DNA of 57,994 bases from an uncultured Bacteroidota bacterium. GTDB lineage: Bacteria > Bacteroidota > Bacteroidia > Chitinophagales > Chitinophagaceae. The notes under the pieces were generated by a model. That model made no database searches, had not been told where the DNA came from, and was given only the letters and a program-made list of their open reading frames with translations. Each line of letters starts with the position of its first letter. Position 1 is the first letter of the stretch. Below are positions 7,100 to 15,451 of this stretch, piece after piece. Where the stretch lies: positions 1 to 57,994 of the forward strand of contig CAINWZ010000038.1 of the NCBI GenBank assembly GCA_903854725.1. Reading direction: 5' to 3'. Position numbers and translations under genes: made by a program.

Positions 7100-7747
7100 T
7101 TAAAAAGTTTTACTGCCATTAGCTTGATAGGTATATCTAAAATTATAATAGCGCTGCTTGGTTAATTTTTCAGCATCTGATGCCGATACAGGCAATGTCA
7201 CTCCTCCTTTATAATAGGAAGTAATTTCTAGTTTGGCGTATTTGCCAGAAGCAGTTCTTATCACTAACACCCTTCCTGCTAATGGAGTAATTAAACTAGT
7301 TAATTGATCATAGGTATACCATCCCTTACCACTGCCTGCTGTTATAGCATAAGTAGGTGCATTGTCTGTTTTAAAAATAGAGTCAGCTGAAATCGTTTTT
7401 AAATCATCGAACAACCCTGTAAATATAAATCCACCGCCTAATGCAGGACCACTAGTACCCCCATTGGTTAAAATTCTAGTAGACATAAATGCAAGATCCC
7501 ATTTTGCACTAGCACTATCAGTATTGGGAACAATCTCATTATTTTCTATACTGTAAAATGTATATTTTCCAGCGCTATACGGCATTCCGTTAGCGGCAAT
7601 ACCCAAAACGGTATCAGCGATTAAATCCTTAACAACTTTGGTACTTACAGTAACTACAGGCGTAGTAATAGTTTCTGATTTTGTACAAGCTACCATTTGT
7701 ATTGAGGCTATTAGTACAATTGTGATTTTTAATAATTGCTTTTTCAT
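7100..7747 (-). CDS. hmuY: HmuY-family heme-binding lipoprotein
   Basis: Lipoprotein of 215 aa, lipobox VAC (Cys about 21). The mature protein matches the HmuY fold: GKYTFYSIENNEIVPN, WDLAFMSTRILTNGGTSGPALGGGFI, a long middle region, and C-terminal YAKLEITSYYKGG and YYNFRYTYQANG. In Porphyromonas gingivalis HmuY captures heme at the cell surface and passes it to the TonB receptor HmuR; the gene order here (receptor immediately upstream, 7-nt gap) fits. The two His heme ligands known from P. gingivalis are not evident here, so heme binding may use other residues, as in several HmuY homologues. The gene symbol is by family, not proven orthology. Confidence 0.85.
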   Translation of the reverse strand: MKKQLLKITIVLIASIQMVACTKSETITTPVVTVSTKVVKDLIADTVLGIAANGMPYSAGKYTFYSIENNEIVPNTDSASAKWDLAFMSTRILTNGGTSGPALGGGFIFTGLFDDLKTISADSIFKTDNAPTYAITAGSGKGWYTYDQLTSLITPLAGRVLVIRTASGKYAKLEITSYYKGGVTLPVSASDAEKLTKQRYYNFRYTYQANGSKTF

Positions 7748-7754
7748 TGGTAAT

Positions 7755-9848
7755 TTATTTTTGAGGTTTTTGTTTAATTTGATATTTTAAATTGATAAAA
7801 TAAGTTCTACCTGCTACATTGGGTAGATGTAACGCATCAATATAATTGTTGATATTATCACAGCCCAGTTGCAATGCAATCCCATGTTGAAATTCTTTTC
7901 CAAACGCAGTATGCAAAGTGTAATAACTTTGAGCAAAATCATCTCCATTGTCATAAACTTGATTGCCATTGGTATTATTGACAGCCCATTTACTTCTATA
8001 GAGGATTCTTAGATTTGCAAATACTCCTTTTTCGTTATTGTAATTAATTTTAAATTGGGATTTATGTTTACTCACGTTGGGTAGGCCTACATAATCCGAC
8101 ATGGTTAATCTAGCACTCACATTATTAGTATTTCTAGTATATACTGTTCCCGCTTGTATTTGTGCTATTTGGTCTTTATCACCAGTTTCTAGATATTGAT
8201 AGCCCCCACTAAATACTATATGATTATTTATATTTTGTTTAAACTCCAGCTCCAACCCTTGTGTAAAAGCCCTTCCAATATTCAAATAACTAAATATTTG
8301 TGCACCGCTGATATAGGTACCCACTTGTTGTACTTCAATTAAATTGGTAATGTCATTTCTAAAGAGCTGTGCGCTAAAAAATGTCTTACCGTTGGGTGTC
8401 CATTCCCAAGACAAATGCATGCCTGTAGAAGATTCTGGCTGTAAAGCTTTTAATAAAAAATAATTATTATACAAACCGCCTATTTGTCCTAAATTATTTA
8501 ATTGACTAATGACTATTTGCGCTTCTGCCGAACCAAATACGCTATAATTACCTGCAGCAGCATTGGTAAAGTTTAAGTAAAGTTGTCTAAAGTCGGGTGC
8601 TTTAAACCCTTGCCCAATACTCAGTCTAATCTTATGAAATGAGTTCATTTTATAAAGCATAGAAAGTTTAGGACTCCATGCGGAAGCATAGGTTGCATTT
8701 TTATCAAATCTTGCACCTCCAATCATAATCAACTTACTACTAGGCGTCCACTCCCACTGTGTAAATCCATACTGAATTGTATTTTCTTTTCTTAATTTTT
8801 CACTATCATAACGACTACTCTTTACGCCTTCCCAAACAGCCCCCATACCAAAAATTCCATTTAACTTTTTACTAAGTGCCCAATCTGTTTGATTTTCTAA
8901 TCTTTTAAATAAATGATTTAAAAGATCATTATAAGGCGCCCCTGAAATAGTTAATAATTCTTGTTTCGAAATATAATTGGTTAAATAGCTGCGAAAACTT
9001 GTTTTGAAAGTAGGTGTAAAACGATAATTTAATGTAGCGCTTATATTAGCATCAGTATTGTGCTCCTTACCATTTGAATTAATGGTAACACCACCATTGG
9101 AAACGGCTATATTACTTTTTATAGTTTCATCTGTAAGTCTTGTGTTTAATAAAATATTTGCATGATCAGTAAGATTCAATTTAAATTGTTGGCTAGTGGC
9201 GAGTCTATTAATGGGTGTTGTAATTCTATTATTGCTATTGGGTCTTATACTATACCCATCGGTGGAATAGTAATTATAGAAACCTTGATAAAAAATACAT
9301 TTTGAATGAATGCCATTGTTTAAATTGATATCCTTGGTATTATAAGTACCCATTCTTAACGATGCTTCTAAGGGTGTCTTATTGGAGGCATCTGTAATAA
9401 TATTAATAACTCCTGCCATTGCTTCGCTACCATATAAACTTGAAGAAGGCCCTTTAACAATTTCAATTTTTTTAATATTTCCTAAGGCAATTCTATTTAA
9501 ATCAAGAACACCAGCTGTTCTACCAACCAAAGGCTCTCCATTGATTAAAATAATAGTATAATCGGGATTTAATCCTTGCAATTGAACACCTGCACCAAAA
9601 CCACTTGTCATGGTTAAGCCAGTTTGCTCTTTAAGTATGTCGGTTAAGCGAATAGACCCTGTTTGTTGAATAGTTTGGGCATTGATAAGTGTAACGGGAA
9701 CGGTCAAATTACTCAATTTTCGTTCAGATCTTGTAGCAGTAACCACCACACTATCACCCGCTGCTGACAAAGTATCTTTAACAAAATACACTTGGCCCCA
9801 TAAGCATTGAGGAAAAATAAAAGATAATATTAAAAACTTCTTGAACAT
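7755..9848 (-). CDS. TonB-dependent receptor, HmuR-like
   Basis: Outer-membrane TonB-dependent receptor of about 697 aa, probably for heme because it is coupled to a HmuY-type lipoprotein. I use the Met ending at 9848 as start (MFKKFLILSF, cleavage near LWGQ); the open frame extends 11 codons further upstream. The N-terminus shows a TonB-box-like DSVVVTATRS, then the plug: TDILKEQTGLTM, INGEPLVGRTAGVLDLNRI, VKGPSSSLYGSEAMAGVINII, followed by a 22-strand type barrel ending in YFINLKYQIKQK. No CarboxypepD_reg domain, so it is a small siderophore/heme type rather than SusC. A hairpin abuts the chosen start codon. Confidence 0.88.
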   Translation of the reverse strand: MFKKFLILSFIFPQCLWGQVYFVKDTLSAAGDSVVVTATRSERKLSNLTVPVTLINAQTIQQTGSIRLTDILKEQTGLTMTSGFGAGVQLQGLNPDYTIILINGEPLVGRTAGVLDLNRIALGNIKKIEIVKGPSSSLYGSEAMAGVINIITDASNKTPLEASLRMGTYNTKDINLNNGIHSKCIFYQGFYNYYSTDGYSIRPNSNNRITTPINRLATSQQFKLNLTDHANILLNTRLTDETIKSNIAVSNGGVTINSNGKEHNTDANISATLNYRFTPTFKTSFRSYLTNYISKQELLTISGAPYNDLLNHLFKRLENQTDWALSKKLNGIFGMGAVWEGVKSSRYDSEKLRKENTIQYGFTQWEWTPSSKLIMIGGARFDKNATYASAWSPKLSMLYKMNSFHKIRLSIGQGFKAPDFRQLYLNFTNAAAGNYSVFGSAEAQIVISQLNNLGQIGGLYNNYFLLKALQPESSTGMHLSWEWTPNGKTFFSAQLFRNDITNLIEVQQVGTYISGAQIFSYLNIGRAFTQGLELEFKQNINNHIVFSGGYQYLETGDKDQIAQIQAGTVYTRNTNNVSARLTMSDYVGLPNVSKHKSQFKINYNNEKGVFANLRILYRSKWAVNNTNGNQVYDNGDDFAQSYYTLHTAFGKEFQHGIALQLGCDNINNYIDALHLPNVAGRTYFINLKYQIKQKPQK

Positions 9849-9864
9849 CGAGCCGCAAAGCTCG
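9849..9864 (-). promoter_or_regulatory. short GC-rich hairpin at the TonB receptor start
   Basis: In the mRNA CGAGC-UUUGCG-GCUCG directly precedes the AUG chosen for the receptor. It could hinder initiation at this AUG, or simply be coding if translation begins at an upstream Met. Only the inverted repeat itself is seen. Confidence 0.3.
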
Positions 9865-9942
9865 AACATTAAAAATACCAATATCTATATTCAAGTTAAA
9901 ACTTAGACTAAGAGCAATATAATTTTACAATTACATGACAAA

Positions 9943-11349
9943 TCAATTTTTATCTAAAATACGCTCTATCGATTTTAATTCGCTAGCGGGGATAAAGTAT
10001 TCGTAAAATCTTTTATCATCTTCCTTGCGAACACTGCATATCAGTGGTGATTCGGACTGTGTAATAAATTGAAACTTCTCATTAATGGCGTTAATAATAT
10101 CACTTCTTACCTTTTTTTGCAGTCCCACATTTTTATCTTTAATACCCAATACATGATTTATTTCATGTATTTCTGTGTTGTTGTCTTTTTTAGAAGCGGC
10201 CAACAATAAAGATATCAATGCGACTTCTGTACCAACAAAGGCTTGATTTATTGACTTAGATTTTAAAATCTTAAGCTGAGACTGTTCTAGTTTTTTATAT
10301 ACACTTCGGTTAAATAACCAAACAGAAAAGACAACTGTAAAAATTAAAAAAACAAGGAAAGCTATAGCATAAAAATAGTTATTGTCTAAACCCCATATAG
10401 GATAACTTAATAATTCAAAATAATCAACTGATAATTTTTTAGTTATATATATTTGTTGCTGTGGGCTATAGCTATAAATGCTATCCTTGTATAAAAAAAT
10501 ATCTTTACTGCTTGACCTTCTTATAAAAAACTGGTTTAATTCAGAATTCTTAGATTTATAAATTTTATTATCTATAAAATTAAAATAATACGCTTCGTCT
10601 TGTACTAAATAAATATACCCACTGTCCACTGCAAAAAACGAATTGGTAATATTAGCATCTGCTACTAATTTTTTGGCACTAGCATTTAAGGAGCCTAATT
10701 TGACCCATTTTTTTGTTACAAGGTCTAAATAATAACTATCATAAATTCTTCTGCCACTAATACTCTCAGGGCCTGCAATTCCTGCATTCACTATTGCCTG
10801 AAAGGGCACATATAATTTTCCCTCTTTTTTGGAAACCCAGTTATAGCCATTTGAAACTATTTCATTGTTAGTGGGAACAATATCCCACTCTTTGTCTAAA
10901 AAATTAAAAGCCCTTAGATGCCCATTTAGTTTCCAAAAACCATATCCACCATAACTATATATATGTTTATTCCATATAAAATTGTTGCATTCAATATTGT
11001 AATTAATATTAATGGTGACGTCAATTCTATGGAAAGAATAAAAAGAATCTACCTTTTCCTCCAATTGATAGATAACTCCCGTTTGGGAAATAAATAAATA
11101 GAGGTCGTCCTTTGTCTTGAGTAACTCCTGTCCATTAAATTTAAAAATGGTGCCTTCTGTAGGGATGATCTTATTTTCTTTGGATAAGAAAACTTTAGCA
11201 TCTAGCTCTTTAAATGATGTTATTTTGTCTAGAAACGGGTTATTTGGCACTTTGAAGTGCTCTGGAAGATCCAACATAGCAGCATTATTACTTATACTAA
11301 ATGCTAAAAGTAGAAAAATTGTAAAAATGATTGATTTTATATAATTCAT
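9943..11349 (-). CDS. membrane-spanning propeller sensor with putative C-terminal winged-helix domain
   Basis: 468-aa protein that I cannot assign to a named family. Residues 1-23 form a signal peptide. Residues about 60-320 read as repeated kelch-like strands (YSYGGYGFWKLNG, RAFNFLDKEWDIVP, YYLDLVTKKWVKLG, YYFNFIDNKIYKS), i.e. an extracytoplasmic propeller. One strong membrane helix follows (FYAIAFLVFLIFTVVFSVWLF, about 325-345), then a basic juxtamembrane coil and a cytosolic domain of about 110 aa with NQAFVGTEVALISLLL, EINHVLGIKDKNVGLQKKVRSD and IINAINEKF, which looks like a winged helix. That is the layout of a one-component membrane regulator. It is upstream of and co-directional with the TonB receptor and HmuY genes (94 nt before the receptor start), so it may control heme uptake. 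Confidence 0.6.
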   Translation of the reverse strand: MNYIKSIIFTIFLLLAFSISNNAAMLDLPEHFKVPNNPFLDKITSFKELDAKVFLSKENKIIPTEGTIFKFNGQELLKTKDDLYLFISQTGVIYQLEEKVDSFYSFHRIDVTININYNIECNNFIWNKHIYSYGGYGFWKLNGHLRAFNFLDKEWDIVPTNNEIVSNGYNWVSKKEGKLYVPFQAIVNAGIAGPESISGRRIYDSYYLDLVTKKWVKLGSLNASAKKLVADANITNSFFAVDSGYIYLVQDEAYYFNFIDNKIYKSKNSELNQFFIRRSSSKDIFLYKDSIYSYSPQQQIYITKKLSVDYFELLSYPIWGLDNNYFYAIAFLVFLIFTVVFSVWLFNRSVYKKLEQSQLKILKSKSINQAFVGTEVALISLLLAASKKDNNTEIHEINHVLGIKDKNVGLQKKVRSDIINAINEKFQFITQSESPLICSVRKEDDKRFYEYFIPASELKSIERILDKN

Positions 11350-11519
11350 TGATTATCAATAATAAATTAGGTAAATTACTTAATTGTTATCCTTTATTTT
11401 CAACCTAAATATAGGAAATAACCTATTACGAAACTTAATTGGTAACTTAATCGGAGATGTATTTTAGGTAAAAGATTGATTTTTGAGCAGCTTTTGGGGG
11501 AAAGCTATGGATTTTATAA
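11350..11519 (+). other. non-coding stretch ahead of an orphan terminator; candidate small RNA
   Basis: No convincing ORF on either strand. It holds three direct repeats ACTTAAT(T/C)G at 11378-11386, 11433-11441 and 11445-11453, close to the start of the propeller-regulator gene on the other strand, and an AGCTTT/AAAGCT hairpin near 11490-11507. Immediately downstream is a strong plus-strand terminator with no plus-strand gene upstream of it, so a short transcript from this stretch is plausible. Confidence 0.35.
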
Positions 11520-11548
11520 GGGAGCCGTGAAAACGGCTCCCTTTTTTT
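11520..11548 (+). terminator. strong intrinsic terminator without an upstream gene
   Basis: Nine-bp perfect stem GGGAGCCGT / ACGGCTCCC around a GAAA tetraloop, followed by seven T. The nearest plus-strand gene upstream ends at 7025 and has its own hairpin. The next gene starts at 11712. It either ends an unannotated small RNA or shields the phosphate operon from read-through. Confidence 0.85.
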
Positions 11549-11649
11549 GTACGTTCCAACTCGGCTTTATTTACTGCTAATTTCTAATGGCAAAAGCCAG
11601 CCGATGCTTCAACCTGCATTTGGTAACAATTTAGTAATATAGGGTGCTG

Positions 11650-11671
11650 CCCCTTTTGGGCCCAAAAGGGG
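11650..11671. repeat. perfect 22-bp palindrome CCCCTTTTGGG/CCCAAAAGGGG
   Basis: Eleven-bp arms with no spacer, 40 nt upstream of the DUF47 start codon. As RNA it would form a very stable hairpin in the leader of the phosphate transport operon; as DNA it is a symmetric protein site. It is far richer in GC than its surroundings. The rest of 11549-11711 shows no ORF. Confidence 0.7.
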
Positions 11672-11711
11672 ACTTTTGTAATGCATTATTTAAACCAACA
11701 AAACGCTTATT

Positions 11712-12359
11712 ATGGACTTTAATTCAATCATGAAAATTTTCTTACCTAAGGATAGAGTTTTCTTTCAATTATTCGAAGAAGTTGCAGAACATGTTTATGA
11801 AATGGGTATCAAATTAAAAGAAATGGTTAACGAACCAGATGCAGATATTAGAGCTAATATTTTAGCACAAATTGAAAATTTAGAACATAAGAATGATGAT
11901 CTTACCCATTCTATATTTACCGAATTAGGCAGAAATTTCATCACACCATTTGACAGAGAAGACATTCACTATTTAGCTTCTTCTTTAGATGATATTGCTG
12001 ATTATATTTATTCTTCTGCTAAGAAAATTAATTTCTATAAAGTAAACCCAAATGATACTGGCATTCACAAATTAGCTGAATTAATTTTACAGGGTACACA
12101 AGAAACAAAAAAAGCAGTTTTAGGTTTACGCAATATGAAGAATATCAAAGAAATGACAGAGGCCATGATTAAAGTGAATAGTATTGAAAATCAGGCAGAT
12201 GATATTTTTGATATGAGTATTGAAAAATTATTTGAGCAAGAAAACGATTTTAAAGAAGTAATTAAGAAAAGAGAGATATACCAAGTACTTGAAATTGCAA
12301 CAGATAAAATTGAAGATGTGTCTAATGTAATCGAATCTATTATTATCAAGTACGCTTAA
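11712..12359 (+). CDS. DUF47 (PhoU-like) Pit accessory protein
   Basis: Cytosolic helical protein of 215 aa related to PhoU. The start MDFNSIMKIFLPKDRVFFQLFEE, the long helices with HVYEMGIKLKEMV, the hinge ENLEHKNDDLTHSIFTELGRNFITPFDREDI, and the end EIATDKIEDVSNVIESIIIKYA are all typical of DUF47 proteins. Members are almost always encoded directly before a Pit transporter, as here (10-nt gap), and are thought to gate or regulate phosphate flux. PhoU-type Asp/Glu clusters (HKNDD, DREDIH, DSIxD-like) could bind metal. Confidence 0.92.
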   Translation: MDFNSIMKIFLPKDRVFFQLFEEVAEHVYEMGIKLKEMVNEPDADIRANILAQIENLEHKNDDLTHSIFTELGRNFITPFDREDIHYLASSLDDIADYIYSSAKKINFYKVNPNDTGIHKLAELILQGTQETKKAVLGLRNMKNIKEMTEAMIKVNSIENQADDIFDMSIEKLFEQENDFKEVIKKREIYQVLEIATDKIEDVSNVIESIIIKYA

Positions 12360-12369
12360 TTTATTCAAG

Positions 12370-14082
12370 ATGACTTTATTAATTATCATTATAGCCCTTG
12401 CGCTAATCTTTGATTATATCAATGGTTTTCATGATGCAGCCAATTCAATTGCTACTGTTGTTTCCACCAAGGTTTTAACACCATTTCAAGCAGTTTTGTG
12501 GGCCGCTTTATTTAACTCCGTAGCATTTTGGATCTTTAAAGATCATGCCGTAGCTAACTCCATCAGCAAAACTGTATATAAAGATTTCATTACCTTGCCT
12601 GTTATTTTTTCTGGATTATTAGCTGCCATTTTTTGGAACTTACTTACATGGTGGTATGGTATTCCATCTTCTTCTTCTCATACCCTTATTGGTGGCTTTG
12701 CGGGTGCGGCTATTGCACACGCTTTAATGCTTAAAGGAATTGATTTTTCTTGGGCTAAAATTGTAGATAGCGATACTATTTTAAAAACAGTTTTGTTTAT
12801 TTTTCTAGCGCCTATCATTGGAATTGTAATTTCAATTTTTATAACTGTGGTAACCATCATGCGTAATGTATGGTGGCGACTTGCTATTATATCTATTGCT
12901 ACTTTACTTACAGTATTAATGTTTGATAAATTTGAAGACACTAAAATTAAAGAGAACGTACAAAAGTTTTATAGCATAGATAAATACCAAAAAGAAATTG
13001 CTACTATTAAAGGTGATCTTGTAACAAAGCAAGGCGATTCTAGCTTATTAGCTGCCCTACAATTAAATGAAGGCAAACTAGAAAAGGCAAATACTTATTA
13101 TAATCATTTAGTTCCTTACTTATCTGATTTTGATAATTCATCTGCTGATAAAATTGCCGCAACGGCTAAAGACAGTGGTTGGTTAAAAACTGCAGCGGTT
13201 AGTAAATTAAAAGATGCAGTAAGAAATGCCAATGACTTTTTAGTTTTAGAAGCAAAAGCTCCAGAAAATGCAGACGCTAAAGCAGAATATACTATTGCTA
13301 AAGATAAAACAGAAGAGTATAAAGAACCTTTAAAATTATATTTAGAAGGAACCATCTCATTAGACTCGGCATTAGTTATTGTGAATAGCATTTATCCAAT
13401 TGCAGATAAGAATACAGATAATATAAAAGCAAAAATTACAAAATTTAATATTGAAAAAACATTTGCAAGTGAAATTGACAAAGCAGATAATTCAATAATT
13501 GTATATGGTATTATTGGAGCCTCCATTTTATTTATGATTATCTATGTATATGTAGAGAAAATAAAAACACCTACAGCTCACTCAGTAGCCTATATGTTTA
13601 AGAAATTACAGTTGTTTAGCTCTGCTGCCTTTAGTATTGGGCATGGTGGTAACGATGCGCAAAAAGTAATGGGTATTATTGGTGCTGCTTTAATTGCCAA
13701 TGGAAGTATGCAAGATTTTAGTCAATTGCCTAGCTGGGTGCCTGTAGCTTGTTATCTAGCTATTGGTTTAGGTACCATGAGCGGTGGCTGGAAAATTGTT
13801 AAAACAATGGGCTCTAAGATTACCAAAGTAACTCCTTTAGAAGGTGTGGCTGCCGAAACTGCTGGTGCATTTACTTTATTCTTTACTGGTCAAATGGGTA
13901 TACCGGTTTCTACTACACATACTATTACAGGTTCTATTATAGGCGTTGGAGCTACAAAACGTTTAAGCGCTGTAAGATGGGGTGTAACCACCAATCTTTT
14001 ATGGGCTTGGGTTTTAACAATTCCTGTAAGTGGTGTTTTAGCAGCAATCACTTTTTATATTGTACATTATTTTATGAAATAA
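12370..14082 (+). CDS. pit: inorganic phosphate transporter of the Pit family with a large central insertion
   Basis: Low-affinity phosphate (metal-phosphate) symporter in the inner membrane, 570 aa, longer than the roughly 500 aa of E. coli PitA. Both family repeats are present: FDYINGFHDAANSIATVVSTKVL near the N-terminus with GIPSSSSHTLIGG (about 98-111), and in the second half SIGHGGNDAQKVMGII with GIPVSTTHTITGSIIG. Between them, from about residue 187 to 373, is a hydrophilic, helix-rich, Lys/Glu/Ala-rich insertion containing repeated AKDK/EYK stretches; this replaces the usual short loop. Co-transcribed with the DUF47 gene upstream. Convergent with the M24 peptidase gene with only 7 nt between, no terminator seen. 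Confidence 0.93.
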   Translation: MTLLIIIIALALIFDYINGFHDAANSIATVVSTKVLTPFQAVLWAALFNSVAFWIFKDHAVANSISKTVYKDFITLPVIFSGLLAAIFWNLLTWWYGIPSSSSHTLIGGFAGAAIAHALMLKGIDFSWAKIVDSDTILKTVLFIFLAPIIGIVISIFITVVTIMRNVWWRLAIISIATLLTVLMFDKFEDTKIKENVQKFYSIDKYQKEIATIKGDLVTKQGDSSLLAALQLNEGKLEKANTYYNHLVPYLSDFDNSSADKIAATAKDSGWLKTAAVSKLKDAVRNANDFLVLEAKAPENADAKAEYTIAKDKTEEYKEPLKLYLEGTISLDSALVIVNSIYPIADKNTDNIKAKITKFNIEKTFASEIDKADNSIIVYGIIGASILFMIIYVYVEKIKTPTAHSVAYMFKKLQLFSSAAFSIGHGGNDAQKVMGIIGAALIANGSMQDFSQLPSWVPVACYLAIGLGTMSGGWKIVKTMGSKITKVTPLEGVAAETAGAFTLFFTGQMGIPVSTTHTITGSIIGVGATKRLSAVRWGVTTNLLWAWVLTIPVSGVLAAITFYIVHYFMK

Positions 14083-14089
14083 TTAAAAA

Positions 14090-15376
14090 CTATTTCGACT
14101 GTATAGCATGTATCTTAGTTTGTCTTCCATCGATATAATCAAAACGACTGCCGTTAAAAAACCCATTTTGTTCTAAAGCCACTCTAACTGGCTTATCCCA
14201 ACCTGCTAGTGTATGGGTTGCATTTAATTCAATGGAATAACAAGTATTGGCCTTCATCGTATAGTCTCCCGACCCAGGCACTCCGTTTTGCATATCCCAC
14301 ATTCCAATAGTGGTGCCGGCTGCATGCCCATGAAAACCAATAGGATGTGTGTAAATACTTGGATTAATTCCAGCAGCTTTTGATTTGGTTAAAGCTTGTT
14401 TTAATATTTCATTTCCCGACTTTCCCACTGCAAACTCATTGGTTAAAAAATCTTGTAATTTATTCGTGGTAGTAAATGCAGCTTGTAAATTTTCTGGTAC
14501 AGTTTTTTCGCTAGGCAATAAAACATAGGCTTGTTCTTGTACATCAGAATTTAATCTTAAGTAAGTAATTCCAAAATCGACATGTAAAAAATCACCTGGT
14601 CTTATCACATCATCTTTTTCATTCGTAACTCTTCTTTGAATTTCTATGGAAGGATGAAACCAAGTAATAAGCCCTTTATCACTTAATTGTTGTCTAAACC
14701 ACCATACTAAATCCTGTGTGGTAGTAACATTAGGTTTAATAACTTTATTACTAAAGCCTTCCTTGATAATAGCATGCGTTATTTGTAGTAAACTGGGATA
14801 TAGCTTCATTTCTTTTTCGGTCCTTGTTTCTAACCAACTCACCGCTAAGGGCTCTGCTGAAACAACCTTTGCTTGTTCTGTTGTATTTAAAGCATTCATA
14901 AACTCTAGGTATTCCGTATGGTCTAAACCATCTGCGTGTCCATAATCGGCCGAAGTATTAATGCCAATTTTATGGGGATTCAGTTTTTTTAATAAGGCTG
15001 TTAAGGCATCCCATTGATTTGGGAAAGCGGCCACATCCCAGGCTGCCGCTATTTCAGTACCTACAGGATATCTTGCTACTGCGTATTTTTCGATCGTGTT
15101 TTTTTCTTTGTTTCTGTAAAACACAAGTATAGTGCGTCTTCGGGCTGCAATCCATTCAGCAGGAAGCATGGTTCTAATAATAGGATCTTCGTTATATTCT
15201 CTTGTTATTAATACCCAACAATCCAAATTGGCACGATCCATTAAAGTGGGTAATAAATTATTAAAACGATCTGCCAGCACTTCATTGACAATACTTGCTT
15301 GTTCTCGCAATGTTTTTACTTGTGCAGTGGCTCCTATAAAAAAATGTAATGTGAAAATTAATAAGTATTTACGCAT
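14090..15376 (-). CDS. M24 family metallopeptidase (Xaa-Pro aminopeptidase-like), exported
   Basis: 428 aa with a signal peptide ending IGATAQ. The N-terminal creatinase-type domain (about 25-185) carries RANLDCWVLITREYNEDP. The pita-bread domain follows with the M24 metal ligands: Asp in FLHVDFGI, Asp in RLNSDVQ, His in HPIGFHGHAAGT, Glu in CYSIELNATH and Glu in RVALEQNGFF. It would cleave Xaa-Pro bonds of imported or periplasmic peptides using two Mn or Co ions. It is a single gene between the Pit operon and a TonB receptor on the other strand. Confidence 0.88.
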   Translation of the reverse strand: MRKYLLIFTLHFFIGATAQVKTLREQASIVNEVLADRFNNLLPTLMDRANLDCWVLITREYNEDPIIRTMLPAEWIAARRRTILVFYRNKEKNTIEKYAVARYPVGTEIAAAWDVAAFPNQWDALTALLKKLNPHKIGINTSADYGHADGLDHTEYLEFMNALNTTEQAKVVSAEPLAVSWLETRTEKEMKLYPSLLQITHAIIKEGFSNKVIKPNVTTTQDLVWWFRQQLSDKGLITWFHPSIEIQRRVTNEKDDVIRPGDFLHVDFGITYLRLNSDVQEQAYVLLPSEKTVPENLQAAFTTTNKLQDFLTNEFAVGKSGNEILKQALTKSKAAGINPSIYTHPIGFHGHAAGTTIGMWDMQNGVPGSGDYTMKANTCYSIELNATHTLAGWDKPVRVALEQNGFFNGSRFDYIDGRQTKIHAIQSK

Positions 15377-15451
15377 AGGGCTATTTTGAATGATGATAAA
15401 ATAAGTTAAACGAAAAACCGAATACCTAAATTAACTACTAAATTTGCAAAT

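Noticed and set aside
11507-11530. Seven-codon ATG frame running into the orphan terminator stem
   Set aside because: Too short and no initiation signal; resemblance to a leader peptide is not supported by any downstream biosynthetic gene.
11650-11671. Palindrome as the end of an insertion sequence
   Set aside because: No transposase, no matching distal inverted repeat and no target duplication visible.
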